Origin: Schwartzia sp. (in: firmicutes)
Lineage (GTDB): Bacteria; Bacillota; Negativicutes; Selenomonadales; Selenomonadaceae
Length of the DNA stretch: 7,578 nucleotides
Assembly (NCBI GenBank): GCA_017939945.1
Contig: JAGAZS010000097.1
Span: 1-7,578, forward strand
Direction: 5' to 3'
Shown: positions 1-6,083 of the stretch, in pieces
How the letters are laid out: each line of letters begins with the position of its first letter
Numbering within the stretch: the first letter of the stretch is position 1
Position numbers and translations under genes: made by a program
The notes under the pieces: generated by a model
The model's database searches: none
What the model was told of the DNA's origin: nothing
What the model saw: only the letters and a program-made list of their open reading frames with translations

Positions 1-83
1 CATAGGAAGAATGGCTTTTGGTAGTTTTGAATAAAATGGGATAAAAAGACTAAACTTGTCAACCTGGGAAGCTTCTTTTTGTT
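1..83. other. AT-rich non-coding segment downstream of dapL
   Basis: This short stretch lies beyond the dapL stop codon and holds no convincing gene. It is clearly more AT-rich than the coding DNA next to it. On the minus strand, the direction of dapL transcription, AAAAAGA (75-81 in + coordinates) and TCTTTTT (43-49) could pair around an AT-rich loop and be followed by further T residues. The stem lacks a GC core, so I regard it only as a weak candidate dapL terminator. A minus-strand TTGACA (+ positions 57-62) has no -10 box at a usable distance. Confidence 0.4.
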
Positions 84-1319
84 TTACAGCACGAGTTTCT
101 CACGGATGCGGGCGACGGCTTTTTCCGTGTCCTCCCGCGCGCCGAAGGCGGTCAGGCGGAAATATCCTTCGCCGCTGGGACCGAAGCCCGCGCCGGGCGT
201 GCCGACGACATTCGCCTCGCGGAGCAGCTTGTCGAAGAACTCCCATGAGGGCAGATCGTTCGGCGTTTTCAGCCAGATGTAGGGCGCGTTTACGCCGCCG
301 AAGACCGAAAGCCCCAGGGCGGATAGTCCTTCGCGGATGATTCGCGCGTTTTCCATATAATAGGCGATATTCTCGGCGACCTGCTTTTGCCCTTCGTCGG
401 TGTAGATTGCGGCGGCGCCGCGCTGGACGATATAGGCGGTGCCGTTGAATTTCGTCGAGTGGCGCCGCGACCAGAGCGCGTTCAGCGGATGGCGGGAGCC
501 GTCCTTTGCCTTGGCGGTCACGGTTTTCGGAATTACGGTGTAGCCGCAGCGCGTGCCGGTGAATCCCGCCGTCTTCGAGAACGAGCGGAATTCGATGGCG
601 ACGTCCCGTGCGCCGTCAATCTCGTAAATCGAGCGCGGGATGTCCGGTTCGGTGATGTAAGCTGCGTAGGCGGCGTCGAACAGGATGACCGCGTCGTTTT
701 TCCGGGCGTAGTCGACCCATTTTTTCAGCTCGTCTTTGGAAAGCGTCGTTCCCGTCGGATTGTTCGGGCAGCAGAGGTAGATCATATCGACCGGGCGGTC
801 AGGCAGCGCAGGGGCGAAATTGTTGGCTTCCGTCGAAGGCATATAGACGACGCCCTCGAAGCGCCCGTCCGCACCGAGGGCGCCCGTGCGTCCGGCCATG
901 ACATTCGTGTCGAGATAGACCGGATAGACGGGGTCGGTGATCGCGATCACGGCGTCCGTCGAAAAGATTTCCTGGATATTGCCGCAGTCGCTTTTCGAGC
1001 CGTCGCTGACGAAGATCTCGTCCCGCGTGATTGAAATGCCCCGCGAGGTATAATTTTTTTCGATAATCGCGTCAATCAAGAAGTCGTAGCCTTGCTCCGG
1101 ACCGTAGCCGCGGAACGTCTCCTTTTTCGCCATTTCATCCACGGCGGTATGCATCGCGGCAATCGAGGCGGCGGGCAGCGGCAGCGTCACATCGCCGATG
1201 CCGAGCCGGATAATGTCGGCGCCGGGATGGGCGTCCCGGTAAGCGGCGACGCGCCGCGCGACCTCGGCAAACAGATAATTCCCGGGCAGTTTCAGATAAT
1301 TTTCGTTGATATAAGCCAT
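84..1319 (-). CDS. dapL: LL-diaminopimelate aminotransferase
   Basis: This cytoplasmic, PLP-dependent class I/II aminotransferase is expected to convert tetrahydrodipicolinate directly to LL-2,6-diaminopimelate using glutamate. That bypasses the acylated intermediates of the DapD/C/E route and feeds lysine and peptidoglycan synthesis. The N-terminus (MAYINENYLKLPGNYLF), LGIGDVTLPLP and RGYGPEQGY are typical of DapL. The CPNNPTGT segment lies near residues 184-191, and FDAAYAAY near 214-221 supplies the cofactor-contacting Asp and Tyr. SFSKTAGFTGTRCGY carries the Schiff-base lysine, about K249. An in-frame ATG five codons upstream exists, but GGAGGA sits 7 nt before the chosen ATG and overlaps the earlier one, so 1319 is preferred. 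That gives 411 aa, the usual family length. The gene lies downstream of mutY on the same strand, but the 115-bp gap with a stem-loop suggests separate transcription. Confidence 0.95.
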   Translation of the reverse strand: MAYINENYLKLPGNYLFAEVARRVAAYRDAHPGADIIRLGIGDVTLPLPAASIAAMHTAVDEMAKKETFRGYGPEQGYDFLIDAIIEKNYTSRGISITRDEIFVSDGSKSDCGNIQEIFSTDAVIAITDPVYPVYLDTNVMAGRTGALGADGRFEGVVYMPSTEANNFAPALPDRPVDMIYLCCPNNPTGTTLSKDELKKWVDYARKNDAVILFDAAYAAYITEPDIPRSIYEIDGARDVAIEFRSFSKTAGFTGTRCGYTVIPKTVTAKAKDGSRHPLNALWSRRHSTKFNGTAYIVQRGAAAIYTDEGQKQVAENIAYYMENARIIREGLSALGLSVFGGVNAPYIWLKTPNDLPSWEFFDKLLREANVVGTPGAGFGPSGEGYFRLTAFGAREDTEKAVARIREKLVL

Positions 1320-1337
1320 ACGGCATTCCTCCATAAT

Positions 1338-1368
1338 AAAAACGCGATGAAATTTTTCAACGCGTTTT
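1338..1368 (-). terminator. Stem-loop with U-run between mutY and dapL
   Basis: AAAACGCG (1339-1346) and CGCGTTTT (1361-1368) are perfectly complementary. Inside them TGAAA (1348-1352) can pair with TTTCA (1355-1359), separated from the outer stem by one mismatch. Read on the minus strand, the hairpin is followed by TTTTTATTAT, which fits an intrinsic terminator for mutY lying 66 nt past its stop. It also lies just before the dapL ribosome-binding site, so it could instead be a 5'-leader structure of the dapL mRNA. The sequence does not decide between the two. Confidence 0.5.
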
Positions 1369-1377
1369 ATGATAGCA
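1369..1377 (-). promoter_or_regulatory. Candidate extended -10 promoter element for dapL
   Basis: The minus strand reads TGC-TATCAT, an extended -10 motif very similar to the TGC-TATGAT of the mutY promoter. No good -35 box is found 16-18 nt upstream; the best is TAGGAA. An overlapping TATGCT (1374-1379) is an alternative -10. Transcription from either would begin at or inside the 5' arm of the stem-loop before dapL, which complicates reading that hairpin as a functional leader. Confidence 0.35.
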
Positions 1378-1434
1378 TATTTTTCCCGTGCTTCCTATAA
1401 AAATTGTATGTATACATGAGTGCGGGAGTGGGGG

Positions 1435-2517
1435 TCAGGGCATATACGCCTTGAAGGCGGTTGGGATACTGTAGGTTTCGGATAGTTCCCGGCTCGTTGC
1501 CCAGGTGAGCGGCGGCAGCGGAGAATTTCCATAAGCGGAACGTGCTTCGCCGACCTGCTCTGCGTCGTCAGAAAGGCGGATATGCCATCCTGTCAGCTGC
1601 CATTCGATATGGGTGAAAATGTGGCGGGCCGCCTTCATGCGGCGGACGCTTTTGGGGGAAAGGCCCGCGTTTTTGCAGAGCGCGAGGATTTCCCCGCGTT
1701 TTTTTTCGCCGGAAAGATTCGGGAATTCCCAAAGGGCGGCGAGCAGCCCGCGCTTGGGACGTTTCGCAATCGCGAATTTCCCATGCTGTTCGATCAAAAG
1801 CACCGTGCGGGTTTCGATACGCCGTTCTTTTTTGGCCGTCTTGACGGGCAGCTCGTTTTCCAGTCCCTCGGCGTGGGCGCGGCAAAGCGAAGCCAGCGGG
1901 CATTCCTCGCAATGGGCGGCGCGGGGCAGGCAGACAAGCGCACCGAGCTCCATCATTGCCTGGTTGAACTGACCCGCGTCTTTCGGCATGATTTCCGCCA
2001 ACGCGTTTTCCATCGAGCGCTTCGTCGCGTCGCGCAAGATATCGTCGGGGGACGCGGTCAGCCGCGAGACGACGCGGAGCACGTTCCCGTCCACGGCGGG
2101 GATGCGCTGGCCGTAAGCGATGGAAGCAATCGCGCCCGCCGTGTAACGGCCGACGCCGGGCAGCGACAAGAGCGAGTCGAAATCGCGCGGGATTTTGCCG
2201 CCGTATTGTTCCGTAATCAGCGCGGCGGCTTTTTTCAGGTTGCGTGCGCGGCTGTAATATCCGAGTCCTTCCCAGAGCTTCATCAGCGCGTCGTCGTCGA
2301 CGGCGGCGAGGGCGCGGACGTCGGGCAGCGCGGCGATGAAGCGGGAAAAATACGGCAGGACCGCCGTGACCCGCGTCTGCTGGAGCATGATTTCCGACAC
2401 CCAGACGTAATAAGGCCGCGGATCGTCCCGCCAGGGCAACGACCGGGCCCGTGCGCGGAACCATTTGAGAAGCGGTTTTGCGATTTTATCGAGAGGAGTG
2501 GAAACGGCAGATTTCAT
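1435..2517 (-). CDS. mutY: A/G-specific adenine DNA glycosylase
   Basis: MutY removes adenine mispaired with 8-oxoguanine or guanine, as part of the GO base-excision repair system. With the start used here (360 aa), the helix-hairpin-helix glycosylase domain covers about residues 10-215. SEIMLQQTRV contains the catalytic Glu (about E42). LPGVGRYTAGAI is the HhH motif, and AVDGNVLRV carries the conserved Asp (about D143). The iron-sulfur loop has C-X6-C-X2-C-X5-C spacing (about C196, C203, C206, C212), as expected for a 4Fe-4S cluster. The C-terminal NUDIX-like 8-oxoG recognition domain shows KRGLLAALWEFPN, HIFTHIEW and a typical end, SIPTAFKAY. The ATG at 2535 lies too close to the predicted transcription start. 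The ATG at 2517, preceded by AAAGGAA at about 9 nt, is preferred. Confidence 0.95.
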   Translation of the reverse strand: MKSAVSTPLDKIAKPLLKWFRARARSLPWRDDPRPYYVWVSEIMLQQTRVTAVLPYFSRFIAALPDVRALAAVDDDALMKLWEGLGYYSRARNLKKAAALITEQYGGKIPRDFDSLLSLPGVGRYTAGAIASIAYGQRIPAVDGNVLRVVSRLTASPDDILRDATKRSMENALAEIMPKDAGQFNQAMMELGALVCLPRAAHCEECPLASLCRAHAEGLENELPVKTAKKERRIETRTVLLIEQHGKFAIAKRPKRGLLAALWEFPNLSGEKKRGEILALCKNAGLSPKSVRRMKAARHIFTHIEWQLTGWHIRLSDDAEQVGEARSAYGNSPLPPLTWATSRELSETYSIPTAFKAYMP

Positions 2518-2546
2518 GCAAGCAGTTCCTTTCATGATTTTTCGCT

Positions 2547-2575
2547 ATCATAGCATGGTTCGTTTCCGTAAACAA
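2547..2575 (-). promoter_or_regulatory. mutY promoter (sigma-70, extended -10)
   Basis: On the minus strand TTGTTT (2570-2575) is followed after 17 nt by TATGAT (2547-2552), with TGC immediately before it, forming an extended -10. Initiation about 7 nt downstream leaves a short leader containing AAAGGAA before the mutY ATG at 2517. The -35 matches consensus at only three positions, so the extended -10 probably carries most of the strength. Confidence 0.7.
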
Positions 2576-2583
2576 GAAAATCC

Positions 2584-2612
2584 TTGACAATACTTCATCT
2601 CGAAGATATACT
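2584..2612 (+). promoter_or_regulatory. tRNA-Leu promoter (consensus sigma-70)
   Basis: TTGACA (2584-2589) and TATACT (2607-2612) are separated by exactly 17 nt: a perfect -35 box and a five-of-six -10 box. Initiation is expected near 2618-2620, about 10 nt before the mature tRNA 5' end. The -35 box lies 8 bp from the -35 box of the divergent mutY promoter, so the two polymerase sites face away from each other within about 65 bp. Confidence 0.88.
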
Positions 2613-2629
2613 TTTAGTGTTAACGGTGC

Positions 2630-2715
2630 GCCGGAGTGGCGGAATGGCAGACGCAGCAGACTCAAAATCTGCCGTAGGCAACTACGTGCCGGTTCAAGTC
2701 CGGCCTTCGGCACCA
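2630..2715 (+). tRNA. tRNA-Leu, anticodon CAA (reads UUG)
   Basis: All parts of a class II tRNA can be folded. The acceptor stem pairs GCCGGAG (2630-2636) with CTTCGGC (2705-2711), allowing G-U. The anticodon stem GCAGA/TCTGC encloses the loop CTCAAAA, with anticodon CAA at 2663-2665. The long variable arm, CGTAG-GCAA-CTACG, is characteristic of leucine tRNAs. The T arm GCCGG/CCGGC has loop TTCAAGT. A discriminator A at 2712 is followed by an encoded CCA at 2713-2715. The sequence closely resembles the E. coli leuX type in layout, but the anticodon here is CAA within CTCAAAA. It has its own promoter and terminator and forms a single-gene unit. Confidence 0.97.
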
Positions 2716-2727
2716 TAGAAAAATTGT

Positions 2728-2761
2728 GGCTTTCAGGCGTCTTGTCCGAAAGCCTTTTTTT
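2728..2761 (+). terminator. Intrinsic terminator of tRNA-Leu
   Basis: GGCTTTC (2728-2734) pairs perfectly with GAAAGCC (2748-2754). Two further G-C pairs (2736-2737 with 2746-2747) are possible above a bulged A. Seven T residues (2755-2761) follow directly. It begins 12 nt after the tRNA 3' end, as expected for a monocistronic tRNA gene. Confidence 0.9.
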
Positions 2762-2764
2762 GTT

Positions 2765-2785
2765 TCCCTCATTGCAGGGATTTTT
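2765..2785 (+). terminator. Possible second, tandem terminator
   Basis: TCCCT (2765-2769) and AGGGA (2776-2780) form a 5-bp stem with a 6-nt loop, followed by TTTTT (2781-2785). It lies 3 nt beyond the T-run of the first terminator, so it could act as a back-up stop that insulates the nfeD-floA cluster from tRNA read-through. The stem is short, which limits confidence. Confidence 0.5.
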
Positions 2786-2829
2786 CACATCGATGAAGAA
2801 TACTAGAAAAAAGAAAGGAGGCGCGTTGG

Positions 2830-3462
2830 ATGGAAGAAACCGGGGCGTTAATCTTGCAAGTTTTGCTGCTCTCGATCTTGTTTCTCGGTCTTCTCGTCGA
2901 ATTCAAGACCGGCGGTCTCGGCGTCGGGGCGATGCTTGGCCTTACGGCGGCGGGGGTTTTCTTCGGCAGCCGCTATGTGCAGGGGCTTGTCTCGATGGTG
3001 CAGATCGGCATTTTTCTCGCGGGCGTGCTTTGCATCGTTATAGAAATGCTCGCGCCGACGGTGGGGCTTCTGGCGGGGCTCGGCGTCGCGGCGATGCTTT
3101 ACAGCGTCGTGTTCGCGCTGGGCGGCACGATGAACGTGGTGGGCTCGCTCGTTGCGGCGATCGTGATTGCTTTGCTGGTCTTTGTGCTGATCGTGAAACG
3201 GCTGCCGTCGTCAAAGCTTTGGCGTCATCTGGTGCTGCATGACAGCACGACGACGGAAAGCGGCTATGTCAGTGCCGAGACGCGGGCGGAACTGGTGGGC
3301 TGCACGGGTTGCGCGGAGACGGAGCTTCGCCCTTCGGGACGCGCCGTCGTCGCCGGGCAGCCGGTGGACGTGGTTTCGGAGGGCGCGTTTATCGGAAAGG
3401 GAACGCCGATCGTCGTCGTTTCCGCCAGCGGCAGCAGGGTTGTAGTTAGGGCGATGAATTGA
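2830..3462 (+). CDS. nfeD: Short NfeD-family membrane protein
   Basis: NfeD-like proteins are integral membrane proteins usually encoded beside flotillins and thought to work with them in membrane microdomains. This 210-aa protein has several hydrophobic segments (about 7-24, 32-47, 55-73, 78-97 and 103-123). They are followed by a short cytosolic linker and a C-terminal OB-fold-like beta domain (about 150-210). That domain includes GRAVVAGQPVDVVSEGAFIGKG, typical of the family. It lacks the N-terminal ClpP-like serine-protease domain of long NfeD proteins, so it belongs to the short class. AAAGGAGG (2814-2821) lies 8 nt before the ATG. It is the first gene of a four-gene cluster. No convincing promoter was found between the tRNA terminators and the ATG, so the transcription start is unresolved. 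Confidence 0.85.
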   Translation: MEETGALILQVLLLSILFLGLLVEFKTGGLGVGAMLGLTAAGVFFGSRYVQGLVSMVQIGIFLAGVLCIVIEMLAPTVGLLAGLGVAAMLYSVVFALGGTMNVVGSLVAAIVIALLVFVLIVKRLPSSKLWRHLVLHDSTTTESGYVSAETRAELVGCTGCAETELRPSGRAVVAGQPVDVVSEGAFIGKGTPIVVVSASGSRVVVRAMN

Positions 3463-3477
3463 GTTGAGGAGGAGAAT

Positions 3478-4476
3478 ATGTTGGAATTGCTTTTGGGTTC
3501 GGGTTTCATGCTCGTATTGATCATCATCGCAGTGATGATATTTTTGAATTTCGTGCCGATCGGGCTTTGGGTGTCCGCGATTGCCGCGAACGTCAACGTC
3601 GGCATTTTTACATTGGTCGGCATGCGGCTTCGCCGCGTCGTGCCGAGCAAGATCGTGTTGCCGCTGATCAAGGCGAACAAGGCCGGTCTCGACGTCTCGG
3701 TCAATCAGCTCGAAGCGCATTATCTCGCTGGCGGAAATGTGGACCGCGTGGTGGACGCACTGATTGCCGCGCATCGCGCCGCGATTCCCCTGCCCTTCGA
3801 GCGCTCGGCAGCTATCGACCTCGCCGGCCGCGACGTGCTGGAAGCGGTGCAGATGAGCGTCAACCCGAAGGTCATCGAGACGCCGGTGGTCTCTGCGGTG
3901 GCGAAGAACGGCATCGAGCTTCGGATCAAGGCGCGGGTTACGGTCCGCGCGAATATCGACCGTCTCGTCGGCGGCGCGGGCGAGCCGACGATTATCGCAC
4001 GTGTCGGCGAAGGTATCGTCACTACGGTAGGTTCGGCGGAAATGCATACCGACGTGCTGGAAAGCCCGGACGAGATTTCAAAGACGGTGCTGGACAAGGG
4101 GCTTGACGCGGGCACGGCTTTCGAGATCCTTTCCATCGACATCGCGGACGTGGACGTCGGACGCAATATCGGCGCGGAGCTGATGACCGACCAGGCTGAG
4201 GCGGACAAGCGCATCGCGCAGGCGAAAGCAGAGGAGCGCCGCGCGATGGCCGTCGCGAAAGAGCAGGAAATGAAAGCCTACACGCAGGAAATGGAAGCGA
4301 AGGTCGTCGAGGCGCAGGCCGAGGTGCCGCACGCGATGGCCGACGCGCTGCGCAGCGGCAACATGGGCGTGATGGATTACTTCAACCTGAAGAACGTGCA
4401 GGCGGATACGAACATGCGCGACGCCATTGGCCAGTCGGGCGCGGGCGCGAAGCCTGACGCCCCCGTGGTGAAATAA
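3478..4476 (+). CDS. floA: Flotillin-like protein FloA
   Basis: FloA is a bacterial flotillin that inserts into the inner leaflet, oligomerises and organises functional membrane microdomains, affecting membrane fluidity and secretion or signalling complexes. The 332-aa length is normal. A hydrophobic hairpin-type membrane region covers about 5-48. An SPFH/PHB-like domain follows (about 50-235), with conserved blocks SVNPKVIETPVVSAVAKNGI and ARVGEGIVTTVGSA. The Glu/Ala-rich flotillin coiled coil (about 236-284) contains EADKRIAQAKAEERRAMAVA. The C-terminus, GVMDYFNLKNVQADTNMRDAIG, is characteristic of FloA/YqfA. GGAGG (3468-3472) lies 5 nt before the ATG, and only 15 nt separate it from nfeD, supporting co-expression. 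The pairing with NfeD is the conserved bacterial arrangement. Confidence 0.95.
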   Translation: MLELLLGSGFMLVLIIIAVMIFLNFVPIGLWVSAIAANVNVGIFTLVGMRLRRVVPSKIVLPLIKANKAGLDVSVNQLEAHYLAGGNVDRVVDALIAAHRAAIPLPFERSAAIDLAGRDVLEAVQMSVNPKVIETPVVSAVAKNGIELRIKARVTVRANIDRLVGGAGEPTIIARVGEGIVTTVGSAEMHTDVLESPDEISKTVLDKGLDAGTAFEILSIDIADVDVGRNIGAELMTDQAEADKRIAQAKAEERRAMAVAKEQEMKAYTQEMEAKVVEAQAEVPHAMADALRSGNMGVMDYFNLKNVQADTNMRDAIGQSGAGAKPDAPVVK

Positions 4477-4477
4477 G

Positions 4478-5017
4478 ATGGCGGGGCGAGGAGGATTTCC
4501 CTTTCCGGTTTTGGCGGTATTTGCCGTAATCCTTCTGTCGCGCGTCCTGTCGGAAATGGATTTTGATTCGGATTTTCTCGAGGATTTGCCGTTCCTGTTG
4601 GCGGTCGGCGCGTTTATCCTGTTCCGCGTTTTTTCGTCGGGAAAAGAAGCGAAGCGGCGCGGCCCGGTTCCGACGCCTATGCCGACGCCGACGCAGGAAA
4701 CGAAGGCGGAGACAATAAAGAGAGAACTCGGCTTCAAGATCCCGACGCTGAGGAACGCGCCGAAGGCGGCGCAGCCGCAGGCAGAGCCAACCGACGAGGA
4801 ATTGGACGCTTTGCGCCGGGACAGCTATGAGCGTCATCTGGCGGAGAAACAGGCGCGGGAAGAAAAAATGGAGCAGGATCGTCTGCGGCGGGAGCACCAA
4901 AAACGCGAGACAAAAACGGCGGAACGGGAAGCGTGGAGTTTTTCGCCGGACGCGCTGCGGAACGCGGTCATCTGGTCGGAAATCATGGCGCCGCCGAAGG
5001 CGTTGAGAAGAAGGTAA
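4478..5017 (+). CDS. Uncharacterised two-helix membrane protein with charged coiled-coil tail
   Basis: I do not recognise a named family. The 179-aa product begins with two hydrophobic segments (about 8-23 and 38-52) joined by an acidic loop (EMDFDSDFLED). A Pro/Thr-rich linker (PVPTPMPTPTQ, about 63-73) follows, then a strongly charged, probably helical or coiled-coil region (about 105-152, rich in Glu, Arg and Lys). It ends in SFSPDALRNAVIWSEIM and a basic tail, ALRRR. The start codon lies 1 nt after the floA stop (taa-g-atg), with no good independent Shine-Dalgarno, so translation is probably coupled to floA. The topology and position suggest a membrane-anchored partner or adaptor of the flotillin system; that is inference only. 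Codon use matches its neighbours and gives no sign of transfer. Confidence 0.8.
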   Translation: MAGRGGFPFPVLAVFAVILLSRVLSEMDFDSDFLEDLPFLLAVGAFILFRVFSSGKEAKRRGPVPTPMPTPTQETKAETIKRELGFKIPTLRNAPKAAQPQAEPTDEELDALRRDSYERHLAEKQAREEKMEQDRLRREHQKRETKTAEREAWSFSPDALRNAVIWSEIMAPPKALRRR

Positions 5018-5039
5018 TGAGCAAGGAGGATTGAAAAAT

Positions 5040-5909
5040 ATGCCAATCAAGACTGTCGGTTTCATCGGTCTCGGCGTGATGGGCGCCAGCATGGCCTCGC
5101 TTCTTTTGGGCGGCGGTTATGATTTGACTGTCTACAACCGCACGAAGGAAAAGGCGGAACCGCTTCTCGCAAAGGGCGCGAAGTGGGCGGAAACGCCCGC
5201 CGAGGTCGCGGCGTCTTCGGAGGTCGTGATCACCATCGTCGGCTACCCGAAGGACGTCGAGGACGTCTATCTCGGGCCCAACGGAATCCTCGAAAAGAAA
5301 AAGGGCGGATATGTTGTCGATATGACGACCTCCAGCCCGATTCTCGCGAAGCGCATTTTCAAGGAGGCGAAAGCCAAGGGCATCGCCGCGCTGGACGCGC
5401 CCGTTTCCGGCGGAGACATCGGCGCTAGAAACGGCCAGCTCGTGATCATGGTCGGCGGCGAGCGGCAGGCTTTCAATGAACTGAAGCCGCTTTTTGAGCT
5501 GATGGGGCGCACGATCCGCTATTTCGGCGAGGCGGGCGCGGGCCAGTACACGAAGATGGTCAACCAGATTGCCATCGCATCGGGCATGGTCGGCGTAGCC
5601 GAGGCGGTGGCCTTCGCGAAAAAAGCCGGGCTGGACGTCACCGAAGTCATCGAGACGATTTCCGGCGGCGCGGCGGCTTCCTGGACGCTGTCGAACCTCG
5701 CGCCGCGCATGAATCGCGGCGACACCGCGCCGGGATTTTATATCAAGCATATCATCAAGGACATGAAAATCGCGTTGGAATGCGCCGAGGAAATGCACCT
5801 GGAACTGCCGGGCCTCACCCTCGCGAAACGCCTCTACGACCAACTGTCTGCGAGAGGCATGGAGGACTGCGGTACGCAGACGCTGATCCAATGGTATATG
5901 AAGCAATAA
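5040..5909 (+). CDS. Beta-hydroxyacid dehydrogenase (tartronate semialdehyde reductase / 3-hydroxyisobutyrate dehydrogenase family)
   Basis: This is a cytosolic NAD(P)-dependent oxidoreductase of 289 aa, normal for the family. GFIGLGVMGASMAS (residues 7-20) is the Rossmann GxGxxG motif. NRT after the second strand (33-35) is typical of members that prefer NADP(H). DAPVSGGDIGARNGQLVIMVGG (119-140) is the substrate-binding signature, and GAGQYTKMVNQ (166-176) contains the catalytic lysine, K172. An in-frame TTG at 5031 directly abuts the ribosome-binding site. The ATG at 5040, 9 nt after AAGGAGGA (5023-5030), is the start. It is the last gene of the cluster, 22 nt after the previous one. Likely substrates are short 2- or 3-hydroxy acids or semialdehydes such as tartronate or succinate semialdehyde; the sequence alone does not choose. 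No metabolic neighbours narrow the role. Confidence 0.9.
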   Translation: MPIKTVGFIGLGVMGASMASLLLGGGYDLTVYNRTKEKAEPLLAKGAKWAETPAEVAASSEVVITIVGYPKDVEDVYLGPNGILEKKKGGYVVDMTTSSPILAKRIFKEAKAKGIAALDAPVSGGDIGARNGQLVIMVGGERQAFNELKPLFELMGRTIRYFGEAGAGQYTKMVNQIAIASGMVGVAEAVAFAKKAGLDVTEVIETISGGAAASWTLSNLAPRMNRGDTAPGFYIKHIIKDMKIALECAEEMHLELPGLTLAKRLYDQLSARGMEDCGTQTLIQWYMKQ

Positions 5910-5911
5910 AA

Positions 5912-6083
5912 AAGGGGTTGTCGAAAAAAATTGGAGTCAAAATTTTTGACTCCAATTTTTTTCATGGCAACAACATCCATGGCGAAATTCCATGCAACAC
6001 AAGCGTTTTACGGTTTGACAGAATATTTCGTAATTGCAAAAAGGACTGCTGCAAGAAGAAATCTTTTTGCGACAGGCCCCTTC
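5912..6083. repeat. Segment bounded by imperfect inverted repeats (MITE-like or split terminator)
   Basis: The left edge reads AAGGGGTTGTCG followed by seven A (5912-5930). The minus strand read from the right edge gives AAGGGGCCTGTCGCAAAAAG (6082 back to 6063). The two agree except for TT/CC, a one-base gap and one further change. They enclose about 170 bp that is AT-richer than the flanking genes and has no credible coding frame. Inside are the long palindrome at 5924-5962 and a second inverted pair, GCAAAAAG (6036-6043) with CTTTTTGC (6063-6070). The edges lie 2 nt from the stop codon of the left gene and 0-1 nt from that of gtrA. No clear direct target-site duplication is visible, so mobility is not shown. 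Confidence 0.5.
5924..5962. terminator. Bidirectional intrinsic terminator
   Basis: TTGGAGTCAAAA (5931-5942) and its complement TTTTGACTCCAA (5944-5955) form a strong stem around a very small loop. Seven A (5924-5930) lie on the left and seven T (5956-5962) on the right. Because the structure is symmetrical, each strand shows a hairpin followed by a T-run. It can end transcription of the nfeD-floA cluster from the left and of gtrA from the right. It starts 15 nt after the dehydrogenase stop codon and about 120 nt past the gtrA stop. Confidence 0.88.

Noticed and set aside
57..62. Minus-strand TTGACA downstream of dapL as a promoter
   Set aside because: No -10-like hexamer lies 16-18 nt downstream; the nearest AT-rich hexamers are at unsuitable spacing.
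1582..2553. 323-codon plus-strand frame opposite mutY
   Set aside because: It is antisense to a gene with all MutY motifs, is rich in Arg, Gly and Phe as expected of GC-rich shadow frames, and has no ribosome-binding site or family resemblance.
2486..2788. Minus-strand 100-codon frame containing GLEPARSCLRQILSLLRLPFRH
   Set aside because: This peptide is the well-known artefact of translating the antisense strand of a tRNA-Leu gene; the frame overlaps the tRNA, its terminator and the mutY promoter.
2794..2829. Upstream ATG before nfeD as a gene start
   Set aside because: It opens a different frame that becomes an Arg-rich shadow of nfeD; the AAAGGAGG at 2814-2821 correctly positions the ATG at 2830.
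4983..5906. 307-codon minus-strand frame opposite the dehydrogenase
   Set aside because: It is antisense to a clearly conserved enzyme; the composition (Arg/His/Asp-rich) is typical of GC-driven shadow translation.
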